Program-made: the position numbers and the translations under genes
Shown here: piece by piece, positions 28,430 to 36,898 of the stretch
How positions within the stretch are numbered: the stretch's first letter is position 1
Layout: each line of letters starts with the position of its first letter
NCBI GenBank assembly: GCA_951812725.1
Contig: OX638330.1
Coordinates: 2,542,001 to 2,606,000, forward strand
Source of the DNA: an uncultured Caldilineaceae bacterium
GTDB taxonomy: Bacteria > Chloroflexota > Anaerolineae > Caldilineales > Caldilineaceae
Direction: 5' to 3'
DNA: 64,000 bases
Notes under the pieces: generated by a model
The model's database searches: none
Told to the model about the DNA's origin: nothing
Seen by the model: only the letters and a program-made list of their open reading frames with translations

Positions 28430-29410
28430 TTAAGAGAGTCTCTTGCGCAGTCTTTCCAGTTCAGCTTCCAGTTCGCGCTCGCGGCCTTCACTGCGTGTAG
28501 CTCTTTCTTCTGCCTGTATTCGGGCAGCCGCTTCACTTTCTGCGCGATTTGCTTCACTTTCTGCGCGTTTCGATTCGCTTTCCGCGCGATTTGCTTCGCT
28601 TGCGGCCTTCTCAACTGAGGCTCTATAGCCGGGAACTACATAGTCGCTGTAAACGGGATCCAGTGCCAACTCCTGCAGAGGAGGCTTTCGGTCCAGGTCA
28701 TCTATTCGGAACTGAAAACCGGTCAAAACTTCTGAGCGAATCACACCCAGGTCATTGGGTTGAATGGTCTCATAGCGACCGGGCGACGCCAGACGGTAGA
28801 ACCGCATGTGTTCGCCGGTTGGGTCGAGAATGAAGTATTCCATCACACCGCCGAGCGCGTAGTCCTCTTTTTTTTCTTCTGTGTCGCGCAGGACTTCGGC
28901 GATGGTGGAATCGGAGACGGCCTCAACGACGAGGTCGCACACGCCTTCGAAGTGACGCTGGTCGATACGGCCCCATGGCGTTGGGTTGCTGTTCAGAATT
29001 ACGCCCACGTCGGGCTTGCGCACGGCTTCCCTTGTTCCCGAAGGAGCGTCAGGGTCGGGCATTGTCAGTTCGAAGCCGGTTTCCAAGTTGAGCAGGGAGG
29101 CGTGGAGGAAGGTTACAACGTTGCAATGCAGCAGGATAAGGAACCAGTTGTAGAGGTCCAACTGAGGTTGGTTGGGCAAGGGTTTGGCCTCCAGGATGCC
29201 GTTGTTCCACTCGTAACTTACGTCAATGTCCGGATAGGGATTCTCGTACCACTTAGCGAAATACTCCTCTTTGGAGACGCGACGCCCTTCGTCGGGGGCC
29301 CGATCGCTGGCGCTAAGGGTCCTTCCAGGCCGCTGTGCGGCGCTGCCGTTATCCGGAACGACATCCTGCTGTTTGCGAAGCTCCTCTTGCATTAATTCTT
29401 CCGATTTCAT
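28430..29410 (-). CDS. Uma2 (DUF820) family PD-(D/E)XK endonuclease-like protein with coiled-coil tail
   Basis: 326 aa. The Uma2 core covers about residues 45-250: YEWNNGILEAKP, RKPDVGVIL (the PD motif), CDLVVEAVSDST (the ExK-type strand region) and KKEDYALGGVMEYFILDP. The C-terminal 75 residues are highly charged with a tandem heptad-like repeat (EANRAESESKRAES) predicted as coiled coil. AAGGAGTATCC precedes ATG 29410. Uma2 proteins are expanded in Chloroflexota and Cyanobacteria and may be relatives of restriction-type nucleases from mobile elements; their role is unsettled. Confidence 0.87.
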   Translation of the reverse strand: MKSEELMQEELRKQQDVVPDNGSAAQRPGRTLSASDRAPDEGRRVSKEEYFAKWYENPYPDIDVSYEWNNGILEAKPLPNQPQLDLYNWFLILLHCNVVTFLHASLLNLETGFELTMPDPDAPSGTREAVRKPDVGVILNSNPTPWGRIDQRHFEGVCDLVVEAVSDSTIAEVLRDTEEKKEDYALGGVMEYFILDPTGEHMRFYRLASPGRYETIQPNDLGVIRSEVLTGFQFRIDDLDRKPPLQELALDPVYSDYVVPGYRASVEKAASEANRAESESKRAESEANRAESEAAARIQAEERATRSEGRERELEAELERLRKRLS

Positions 29411-29739
29411 GGATACTCCTTACTCGTAGACGCAGTTTCCAGGCTGCCACACAGAGAGCGGCCGGCGCGTTTGGCAGAGGGATTGAGTTCTGCGCCCAGG
29501 AGGCCGTAGCGTGTGCATTCTAACACGTTGAAAGAGGCCGATCCTAACAGGCCGAATCTGGCGGGTAGCCACTGAACGCAAGTCTCATTTTTCTTTGACC
29601 TATGTATTTTACTATGGATTGGCAGTGGACAGTTGCTGATTCGGAACCTCCTTTGGTCCAATTGGTGACAGAGTGGATTTGCCTTTGGCGTGCGGGGGGA
29701 ACTGCGGGGGAACTACATGGGAACGGCAGTGGTCAGTGG

Positions 29740-29888
29740 CATGAGACGGCAAGTGGGTGAGGAGACACTGTTGGCTAGACACGTTGCTGGGGAAGAGTGA
29801 ACAAGGTGGCTAGCGTAGGGGGGCGTTGCGGGGGCGCAGCCCCTGCACAAGGGAGGGCCGAAGGCCCGACCGCCAGAATGAAGTGCGA
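29740..29888 (+). repeat. dispersed repeat R2, copy 3
   Basis: The core at 29815-29874 matches copies 1 and 2 with both hairpins. The left extension (gacggcaagtgggtgaggagacactgttggctag pattern) matches copy 1, and the right flank (agaatgaagtg) matches copy 4. The rest of the gap 29411-30144 contains only the ribosome-binding site of the next gene and no other feature I can support. Confidence 0.8.
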
Positions 29889-30144
29889 AAGAGGGGAAGA
29901 ACTGATTCGCGGGCGTAAGACTGGTCTGGGAACGCAGGTTGCGGGCGAGACGGCTACAGTCTCAGGGAAGGAAGTTGGGGGAAGGCGCGAAATGACTGTG
30001 GATGTGCGAGTGGGGCGTTGGCTCCTCATGGGGATCAGGGCTGAAGTGGGCTGGGGCCAGGCTGCTAGTGCGGAAGGCGATTCTCATATATGATTGTGTT
30101 TGTTTCGACTTGAAACTCTTCTCTCATCTTACACAAGGGGAGCG

Positions 30145-31215
30145 ATGATGAAAGCTGCGATTTTGTATGAGGCTCACGCGCCTGTGGCGGTTAAAGAGGT
30201 TGAGATCGAGGAGCCGGGGACTGGCGAGGTGTTGTTGGACGTTGTTGGGGCGGGGGTATGCCATAGCGACTACCATTATGTTACGGATCACAGGACGCCG
30301 CGGCGGATGCCCTGGCTGTTGGGCCATGAGGGGGCGGGCAGGGTGCGGGCCGTTGGGGACGGTGTGCGCGATTTTGCAGTGGGCGACAAGATTATTCTCT
30401 CGCTGGATGCGATGTGCGGGAGCTGCCGCAACTGTACAAATGGCCGGCCGGCGCTGTGTGAGACGCATCGTATGGAGCCGGTGAGCCGGTATAAGCAGGA
30501 TGGGGAACCGATATATCACGTTCGGCCGACGTTTGTGGAGCAGACGCTGGCGCTGGCGGACGCTTGCGTGAAGGTGCCGGATGACACGCCGTTGGCACAG
30601 GCTTGTCTGATAAGCTGCGGCGTTATTACGGGGATTGGCGCGGTGGTCAACAGGGCCCAGGTCGAGACGGGGGCGTCGATGGCAGTGTTTGGCTGCGGGG
30701 GCGTGGGATTGAATGTGATCCAGGGAGGCGTGCTGGCTGCGGCAGGCAAGATTATCGCGGTCGATACGGTTGATTACAAGCTGGAACTGGCCGAGCAGAT
30801 GGGGGCAACGCACTTTGTCAACAGCGCCAAGGAGGATCCGGTCCAGCGAATTATCGAGATCACGGGCGGCGGCGCGGACTATGCGTTTGAGGTTGTGGGC
30901 TTTCCGGCGATTGTGAGGCAGGCGATTGATTCGGTGCGGATGACGGGGACGGCGGTTGTGGTGGGGGTACAGCCGACGGGACAGGATGTCTCGGTGGAAG
31001 GCTGGCATTTGCTGGAAGACCGGACGCTGATGGGCGCGTTTCACGGCGCGGCGCGACCGCGTGTCGACTTTTTGTGGATTCTGGACCTGTACAAGCAGGG
31101 CAAGATAAAGCTGGACGAACTGATTTCGCGGTACCGGCCGCTGGATGAGATTAACGAGGCCTTTGCTGACATGAAGGGGGGGAAGGTGGCGCGGTCGGTG
31201 TTGGTGTTTGATTGA
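30145..31215 (+). CDS. zinc-dependent alcohol dehydrogenase (class III-like MDR family)
   Basis: 356 aa from ATG 30145 (AAGGGGAGCG just upstream); a frame from 30094 has no ribosome-binding site. Catalytic zinc ligands are Cys39 (GVCHSDYHY), His61 (LLGHEGAG) and probably Cys158 (ISCGV). The structural zinc uses Cys91, 94, 97 and 105 (CGSCRNCTNGRPALC). The NAD site is GCGGVGLN (183-190). The family oxidises alcohols or, with glutathione or mycothiol, formaldehyde adducts; the exact substrate is not evident. The gene is single and closes with a strong intrinsic terminator. Confidence 0.92.
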   Translation: MMKAAILYEAHAPVAVKEVEIEEPGTGEVLLDVVGAGVCHSDYHYVTDHRTPRRMPWLLGHEGAGRVRAVGDGVRDFAVGDKIILSLDAMCGSCRNCTNGRPALCETHRMEPVSRYKQDGEPIYHVRPTFVEQTLALADACVKVPDDTPLAQACLISCGVITGIGAVVNRAQVETGASMAVFGCGGVGLNVIQGGVLAAAGKIIAVDTVDYKLELAEQMGATHFVNSAKEDPVQRIIEITGGGADYAFEVVGFPAIVRQAIDSVRMTGTAVVVGVQPTGQDVSVEGWHLLEDRTLMGAFHGAARPRVDFLWILDLYKQGKIKLDELISRYRPLDEINEAFADMKGGKVARSVLVFD

Positions 31216-31269
31216 GGGGGTGCCAGCTCGGCAACTATATAGATTAAGAGCTTTTCAATCTTGATACGA

Positions 31270-31315
31270 GTTCATGCGCGGGTGAACTGACTCTCCGCGC
31301 GTGAACTTTTTTTTT
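31270..31315 (+). terminator. intrinsic terminator of the alcohol dehydrogenase gene
   Basis: A 12-bp stem pairs gttcatgcgcgg (31270-31281) with ccgcgcgtgaac (31295-31306), with one G-U pair, followed by nine U residues. It begins 54 nt after the stop codon. Confidence 0.9.
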
Positions 31316-31689
31316 GGGAATTATATCCAATGTTACTCATAAGCAAATGAAAATTGGATCGAACCAGGAAATTTGCAGTCCTTTATCCAAGAGATCATAC
31401 CCCCCTTTCGGCTTATAAAGTGTTTGAGTTTTGCAACTCAAGAATGAACTAGAAAATCCTAGTAAACCAATGACAATGGCTCTCTCGTCAGGCCAAGCAG
31501 CAGCTGTGGTTGAATCGACGATAGAACTGATCAGTCCGCCCATTTGCCCAATTTGCAAAGTTCCATAGCTCCCCCATTTCAGCCTGCTTGTTCTCATAAT
31601 CGCCGAAGGAAACCAAACTTATCAGTGTGCGGTTATAGTACCAGGTCATTGAGGGATATCGAACTGTCAGCCTTGACATTAGGGGCTCA

Positions 31690-32112
31690 GATTGTAGCCG
31701 TACGAACTCGCAAGCGTAATGAGATTGCGGCAGGGTAAGTAGGGGTAGACAGAGGGCGTCCACTTCTCGACGATTGAAAAGCCACATGGGGGTAGAACGT
31801 TCCAGATTTGCCAGGGAAGGTGTACTCCGACTTGACACCTTGGTTGTCACAATGGTTGTAACAGTGGTTGCCAAACCCTGCTGCCCTGTGAATGCGCGCG
31901 ATGGCAGCAGCCGCAGAATGCAGTGTGGCCGGTTTTCGGCCAATATTGGCGCTGCGTTCAGGGCTGTATGCGGCAACTTGTGAGGGGTCAGCTGGGAGTG
32001 CGGGAATACCCATTTTCTGAGGCCAACCCGAAGAGGGTCGCCACTGGCCGAGATAGTTCTTCCTCGTATTTGCGGCCAGTCTGTTTTCGATATCTCCACA
32101 CAGTGCTTCCAA
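31690..32112 (-). pseudogene. tyrosine recombinase/integrase, N-terminal remnant
   Basis: The minus-strand frame carries a recognisable SAM-like core-binding domain: ANTRKNYLGQWRPSSGWP, IPALPADPSQVAAY and RKPATLHSAAAAIARIHRAAG are spaced as in phage-type integrases. After about residue 80 the similarity fades, and the catalytic domain with its Arg...HxxR...Tyr residues is absent from all frames nearby. It is therefore a decayed fragment. It marks past insertion of an element in the gene-poor stretch 31316-32811, where no other coding or structural feature was recognised. Confidence 0.65.
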
Positions 32113-32123
32113 GTCCTCTTCAA

Positions 32124-32811
32124 AGTCTCGGTTGGGTCCGATCTGGATGGCAGAAGGCTTTTGCTACCTACACGCAGTAGGAATCCCCTTCAGAACAATT
32201 CCCATGTCTCCCGCGTCGTGCACGAATGAGTGGACGCACAGTTCTCTCTGCGCGGGCTTGCAGAACGCAGCCAGCGTTTTGACCAACTCTGCTGTCGATC
32301 CCCATTAGCTGATTGCACCAACCAGGAAGCCTTCTCAGCACATGATCATGCGGGACGGCCTTTTTGCGCGCTTGTGGTGAAGTCAGCCCACCTCAAGAGG
32401 CTAAGACGTGAATAACTTCACTTTTGCATGCTTTGACGGTGATTGTTGAGGAGGCAGGCGGGAAAAGCAGAGTCGGAGCGACCGACTCCAGGACTACTAT
32501 CGTGCTGACAGAGTTTCGGTGTTCCTGTGCCAATGCGCTGGTTGGACGTGAAGCATGGTTCTGCGCATTTGTGGGCACATTTGCCGGCCTCGGCCAATTC
32601 TTACAAGAAATCACAGGCTTGGATCGCATTTCCTAACAAATATCTTATATTAGTTTGCTAGAGTATAGGAGAGTTCATCTTTTTTGGGGAAGTTCGGGTT
32701 CGGTGATTGCTCGACGACAGCCCAGAAGAGAGACGCCGGCCCTATTGATCCGGTGGCCGATATAATCCCCACTTCATTTGACGCGCCATACACGTTCGGG
32801 AGGCAGAACCG
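32124..32811. other. gene-poor stretch between integrase remnant and FN3 metallopeptidase
   Basis: Only short overlapping frames without family resemblance occur here. The last 30 nt hold a GGGAGG ribosome-binding site for the next gene. The composition is less GC-rich than the flanking genes, fitting remnant mobile DNA. Confidence 0.45.
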
Positions 32812-35412
32812 ATGTTTCATCCACGGAACATTTCTACAGTCCTGCGCGGCTCCGGCGGCTGGCTGGCGGCTGCTCTCCTGGCGACTGCTGCCGTCCTGAT
32901 ATACGCGAATCTGGTATGGGCCCAACAGACTTCGACGGAAGCCGCGGTCCCTGCGCCCTCGCTGACCGCCGAGGTCGACAATGGTACGGTCGAGTTGAAC
33001 TGGACAGCGGTGGCCGGCGCGGAACGCTATGAGCTGTGGGTCTGGACCAGTGCCGATGGCTGGCAGCAGATCGGCGAAGACAACCTGACTGACACGACCT
33101 ACAGTCATACCGGACTCACGGCGGGCACGACCTACTACTACACGGTGCGTGCGGTGAACGCCGATGGCGTGACCGGCCCCTGGTCGGAAAATGCGTCTGC
33201 TACCGTGACGACCGGGCAAACGCCAACGCCAACGCAGACACCCACTTCGACCGCAATGCCGCTGATTTCTACGACACCTACGCCGACCGCAGTGCCGTTG
33301 ATTTCTACGACACCTACGCCGACCGCGATGCCGAAGATTTCTACGACACCTACGCCCACACCATCGGCGACGGCCGCAGCCGCGCTGTCCGCGCCTGTTC
33401 TGGCGGCGCAGGTTACGGCCGCGGATACGATTGACCTCAGCTGGGGTGTCGTGGCAGACACGGCGCGCTACGAACTGTTTACGTGGTGGAACGCCGACAC
33501 CGGCTGGCAGAAGCTCGACGACGGCAACCTGACTGACACAACCTACAGCCATACCGGACTCACGGCGGGCACCACCTACTACTACACGGTACGTACGGTG
33601 AACGCCGCCGGAGAGACCGGCCCCTGGTCGGAATATGCGTCTGCTACCGTGACGACCGGGCAGACGCCAACGCCGACGCAGACACCCACTTCGACCGCAA
33701 TGCCGCTGATTTCTACGACACCTTCGCCGACCGCAGTGCCGTTGATTTCTACGACACCTACGCCGACCGCAGTGCCGTTGATTTCTACGACACCTACGCC
33801 GACCGCGATGCCGTTGATTTCTACGACACCTACGCCGACCGCGATGCCGTTGATTTCTACGACACCTACGCCCACACCATCGGCGACGGCCGCAGCCGCG
33901 CTGTCCGCGCCTGTCCTGTCGGCGCAGGTTACGGCCGCGGATACGATTGACCTCAGCTGGGGTGTCGTGGCAGACGCGGCGCGCTACGACCTGTTTTCGT
34001 GGTGGAACGCCGACACCGGCTGGCAGAAGCTCGACGACGGCAACCTGACTGACACAACCTACAGCCATACCGGACTCACGGCGGGCACCACCTACTACTA
34101 CACGGTACGTACGGTGAACGCCGCCGGAGAGACCGGCCCCTGGTCGGAATATGCGTCTGCTACCGTGACGACCGGGCAGACGCCAACGCCAACGCAGACA
34201 CCAACGGCGACGGTAATGGACACAACGAACTGGGTATTTGCAGGAAATGTGCCAGATGCTGACCGGACCGCGCTGCGCGAGGAAGTGGAGGCAGTCCGTA
34301 CTTGGATGTATGATCAGTACGGTGTCGAGGCCAGGGACCTCACGGTATGGGTCGCTACCGACGCTGAAGCGCTCGCCGATGCAGTAGATTGGGACATTGG
34401 AAGAATGTACGTCCCGCCGGGATACAACGGCCCGTTTAGCCTACTGCCAGACCCTTTTGTTGCGACTGTCGATGACGGTAGCCATGTCATTGTACTCATT
34501 TACGCGAGTAACCCTTTCTATACGCTCCTTGAGTCCATTGCTCATGAGTATTTTCACGTCTTACAGTACCAACTCGTTGCACCGAGATCCCTATCGGAAG
34601 TAGAACCCTATTGGCTGGTGGAAGGCATGGCGATGAATTTCGACCTTGCGTACACGCAATCAAGGTCGGGCCGACGGCCTTTCATTGGCGACAACGGCAG
34701 ATTCTCACCCTATCGCGATCTAGACTACGCGATAAATCTGCAAGGGGCTATGACTCCGGGGTGGTTGAGGAACATACTAACCGAGTCGAACTTCAGAGAC
34801 GGCCACCAAGTCCACCCCATATATGCCTATTCCATGGCCTTCGCTGGGGCACATTTCCTGGTCGGAGAAGCGGGAGAGGATTCCGTCGTAGAGTTCTGGA
34901 GGTTATTCCAACAGCGCCCGACCTGGCAGCAAGCCTTTGAGGAGGCTTTCGGCATGGGCATTGAAGACTTCTACAACTCTTTCGAGGAATGGCTCCCAGA
35001 CCAGCTGCCCTCCCAGGTCCAACTTTCTGTGTGGCTTCACTGGCCAGGCAAAGAAGCTCTGCCTCCCGAGGTCTTAAACCGTATTCGCTGGGCCACGAAC
35101 GTCGGCATTGAAGATTTCATCACGAGTCCTCCAGAAAATGTAGGATGGGGGGGTAGTAGTGAAGAGGGTGCCCATATAATTGCTTATGGGGCCGGTGAAC
35201 GCTGGACAGGCACACTATCCCTCACGTTTAAAACCGACCCGTGCACATGGCATCTTCTTGGCTGGTACAAGGACGGCGAACTGACGGATCAGGCTAAAGA
35301 AGCTACGGTGGTGCAGTTTTCTGGCGAGTCCTCAGACCTCGATTGGACAATCCCCGCGCGCCCGGATACACTCCCAAGCTTGCAAGAGACAAGGTTGCCC
35401 CATTGCAACTAG
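32812..35412 (+). CDS. secreted three-FN3-domain protein with C-terminal zinc metallopeptidase (gluzincin) domain
   Basis: 866 aa. A signal peptide or anchor covers about residues 10-38. Three fibronectin type III domains occupy about 45-135, 195-285 and 365-460 (each with NLTDTTYSHTGLTAGTTYYYTVR), joined by Thr/Pro linkers of repeated ISTTPTPTA(V/M)PL units (three, then five copies). The C-terminal domain has a zinc motif HEYFH (His578, His582) and a downstream WLVEGMA (Glu604), the HExxH...E layout of peptidase-MA-like gluzincins. GGGAGG precedes the ATG. FN3 domains 2 and 3 and their linkers are almost identical at DNA level. Secretion and substrate are inferred. Confidence 0.85.
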   Translation: MFHPRNISTVLRGSGGWLAAALLATAAVLIYANLVWAQQTSTEAAVPAPSLTAEVDNGTVELNWTAVAGAERYELWVWTSADGWQQIGEDNLTDTTYSHTGLTAGTTYYYTVRAVNADGVTGPWSENASATVTTGQTPTPTQTPTSTAMPLISTTPTPTAVPLISTTPTPTAMPKISTTPTPTPSATAAAALSAPVLAAQVTAADTIDLSWGVVADTARYELFTWWNADTGWQKLDDGNLTDTTYSHTGLTAGTTYYYTVRTVNAAGETGPWSEYASATVTTGQTPTPTQTPTSTAMPLISTTPSPTAVPLISTTPTPTAVPLISTTPTPTAMPLISTTPTPTAMPLISTTPTPTPSATAAAALSAPVLSAQVTAADTIDLSWGVVADAARYDLFSWWNADTGWQKLDDGNLTDTTYSHTGLTAGTTYYYTVRTVNAAGETGPWSEYASATVTTGQTPTPTQTPTATVMDTTNWVFAGNVPDADRTALREEVEAVRTWMYDQYGVEARDLTVWVATDAEALADAVDWDIGRMYVPPGYNGPFSLLPDPFVATVDDGSHVIVLIYASNPFYTLLESIAHEYFHVLQYQLVAPRSLSEVEPYWLVEGMAMNFDLAYTQSRSGRRPFIGDNGRFSPYRDLDYAINLQGAMTPGWLRNILTESNFRDGHQVHPIYAYSMAFAGAHFLVGEAGEDSVVEFWRLFQQRPTWQQAFEEAFGMGIEDFYNSFEEWLPDQLPSQVQLSVWLHWPGKEALPPEVLNRIRWATNVGIEDFITSPPENVGWGGSSEEGAHIIAYGAGERWTGTLSLTFKTDPCTWHLLGWYKDGELTDQAKEATVVQFSGESSDLDWTIPARPDTLPSLQETRLPHCN
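33259..33366 (+). repeat. 36-bp in-frame tandem repeat, 3 units
   Basis: Three consecutive 36-bp units beginning ccgctgatttctacgacacc encode 12-residue PLISTTPTPTAV-type linker segments between FN3 domains 1 and 2. The third unit diverges at its end. Confidence 0.9.
33703..33882 (+). repeat. 36-bp in-frame tandem repeat, 5 units
   Basis: Five units of the same 36-bp repeat encode the linker between FN3 domains 2 and 3. The array is two units longer than the first linker, and the flanking FN3 copies repeat with a 516-bp offset (about 33345-33690 versus 33861-34206). This points to recent unequal exchange. Confidence 0.9.
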
Positions 35413-35547
35413 TGAACCACCACTGTTGGACTGACGGCCGGTGGTGTAAGAGGGTCTGATAGACGGGAGAGATTGGGATGTGAGAGTGAGGTGTTGGCCA
35501 AGAGATACAGGGTGCGACTGACGGGAGAGGCAAGGAAGATAGGAATG

Positions 35548-36190
35548 ACCTTGCGCGCCTCGGTCTGCCCTACTACGGCTAGACGACACCAACGCCGCCA
35601 CCATAGCCCCCCTCGGGCTCGATCCGTTCTTTCAGAAATTCCTGGACGCTGGTGGAATTCCCGTGGTCTCCCCCGCCGCGATACCTGATAAAGTGTTGTT
35701 TCGAGCGCGGGACATCATTTCCGGAATGCTCTTCGACCGGCCCAACCTGTTTGAGGCCATAGTCTTCAATAGTGGTCGGGGGGTGATATATGATAGACGT
35801 ACTCGCAGCCAAGCTGACGCCCGGATCACCCAGGCGTCCGAAGTCGAAAGCCGGAGAAACCGGCTGTTCTCCTACGGCTCTCGGATGCGCCGGCCTGCGC
35901 TCCGGAGGTGGAGAGGGGCTGGTCATTGCACCGGGGATCCGACAACTGATCCGAAGGATGATCCGGCGCCACTTTGTAGTGTCGTTCTCGTCCACGAGTT
36001 TGCTCACATAGTGGATTACGCGTATAGGCTGGAACCCGGCGGTCAAGAGTTCCATTCACGGATCAAGAACGGGTTCAGGGTGGCAAAGAGCGCAGGGCTG
36101 TGGAGGGGTCACTACGCGTCAAGCAGTGACAATGAATACTAGGCTGAGATGTTTCGGTTTTTGGGCCAAGCTCGCTTCGCTACCGTGTAG
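35548..36190 (+). pseudogene. frameshifted metallopeptidase-like gene remnant (HEFAH motif)
   Basis: One frame encodes TIAPLGLDPFFQKFLDAG and IPDKVLFRARDIISGML up to about 35785. Homology then appears to continue in the next frame (CSPTALGCAGLRSGGGEGL, to about 35935) and returns to the first frame as DPAPLCSVVLVHEFAHIVDY. A TAG at 36140-36142 interrupts DNEY-AEMFRFLG, where a Trp codon would be natural. No start codon precedes the first segment; its frame is closed by a TGA near 35548. I recall intact Chloroflexota proteins with this order of motifs, ending in a zinc HExxH site, but cannot verify. Two frameshifts, a nonsense codon and a missing N-terminus make it a pseudogene. Confidence 0.65.
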
Positions 36191-36360
36191 AGCAGGCCAG
36201 AGGCGAAGCTTTCATGTTTGAAGAAGTGTGGCTTGAGGGAAAGTTTCTTTGCGCTTTCCTTTATGTTACGTTGACGCATATGTCTGTGGCCATCAGGTGG
36301 GATTCTTTGTAGAGAACTGCACGCGCCTGGACTATGCAATGCAGGACAGGCTAGAGATGA

Positions 36361-36391
36361 AGCTGCGCCGCTCTGCGGCGCGGCTTTTTTT
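36361..36391 (+). terminator. intrinsic terminator
   Basis: A compact GC-rich hairpin (gctgcgccgc/gcggcgcggc around TCT, with one mismatch-like offset) is followed by seven T residues. It could end transcription from the metallopeptidase region on the plus strand. It is about 170 nt past the pseudogene remnant. Confidence 0.85.
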
Positions 36392-36477
36392 GTGGAGTTG
36401 AGTGGTTAGGTACGCTGAGATTCAATTCGTCGTGATTTGGGACTGGTGTCTTCGCGAGTAGCGGTGTGGGTGAATGA

Positions 36478-36498
36478 GGGCAGGCACAAGGCCTGCCC
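36478..36498 (+). repeat. small perfect hairpin (gggcaggc/gcctgccc)
   Basis: An 8-bp perfect stem with a 5-nt loop lies 16 nt before R2 copy 4. It may be a further dispersed palindrome or the left part of the R2 unit at this locus. Confidence 0.5.
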
Positions 36499-36513
36499 CT
36501 ACCGGACCGGTTG

Positions 36514-36641
36514 GGAAGACATTGTTGGCTAGACAGTTTGCTGCGGAAGAATGAGCAAGGTGGCTAGCCAGGGTGGGGCGTTGCGGGGGCGCAGCCCTTG
36601 CACAAGGGAGGGCCGAAGGCCCGACCGCCAAAATGAAGTGA
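36514..36641 (+). repeat. dispersed repeat R2, copy 4
   Basis: The core (36571-36629) differs from the others by a few bases (agcccttgc in place of agcccctgc). The left extension attgttggctagac and gaatgagcaaggtggctagc matches copy 3, as does the right flank aatgaagtg. Copies 3 and 4 thus form a subfamily distinct from copies 1 and 2 at the right edge. Confidence 0.8.
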
Positions 36642-36725
36642 AGGATAGCTAGAAACAGTTATTCTTGCTTCTTTACGGATTGTGGACTGGCTGGAGATGA
36701 GCTGCTACTGCAGGGGGAAAAGCGG

Positions 36726-36835
36726 TGCCCCCTTGCTGACTGAATGGAGTGTAGGTGCCATAGTTACACGCATCGCAGGGCAAGGGGGCATGATGCCCCA
36801 TCCAGTACGACCTGGGAACGTGTAACCATGGCAGA
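36726..36835. repeat. inverted-repeat element IRa, downstream of the hybrid kinase gene
   Basis: An 11-bp perfect inverted repeat (tgcccccttgc at 36726-36736, gcaagggggca at 36780-36790) encloses a ccatagttacacgcatcgca word. That word is answered by gtgtaaccatgg near 36823, giving a second imperfect inverted repeat. The internal word recurs in the element at 39559-39714. The remainder of 36642-36898 shows nothing else. Confidence 0.55.
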
Positions 36836-36898
36836 GACATTATTGCATGTCTTGCGAGAATTTGAAAACAGTTAAAAGGTTGAAAACAGTTTAAGGCC

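Noticed and set aside
30124..31044. 306-codon frame on the minus strand
   Set aside because: Antisense of the alcohol dehydrogenase gene, which has all zinc ligands and a terminator.
31488..32123. 211-codon minus-strand frame overlapping the integrase remnant
   Set aside because: The recombinase-like motifs are in the other frame (31690-32112); this frame has no recognisable domain, although it may hold eroded pieces of the same gene.
33259..33882. Regularly spaced 36-bp repeats considered as a CRISPR array
   Set aside because: Units are contiguous without spacers, in frame, and encode a Thr/Pro linker; no cas genes are present.
32650..34068. 472-codon frame on the minus strand with Arg-rich CRRNQRHRG repeats
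   Set aside because: Antisense of the FN3 gene; its repeats simply mirror the 36-bp linker repeats and FN3 duplicates.
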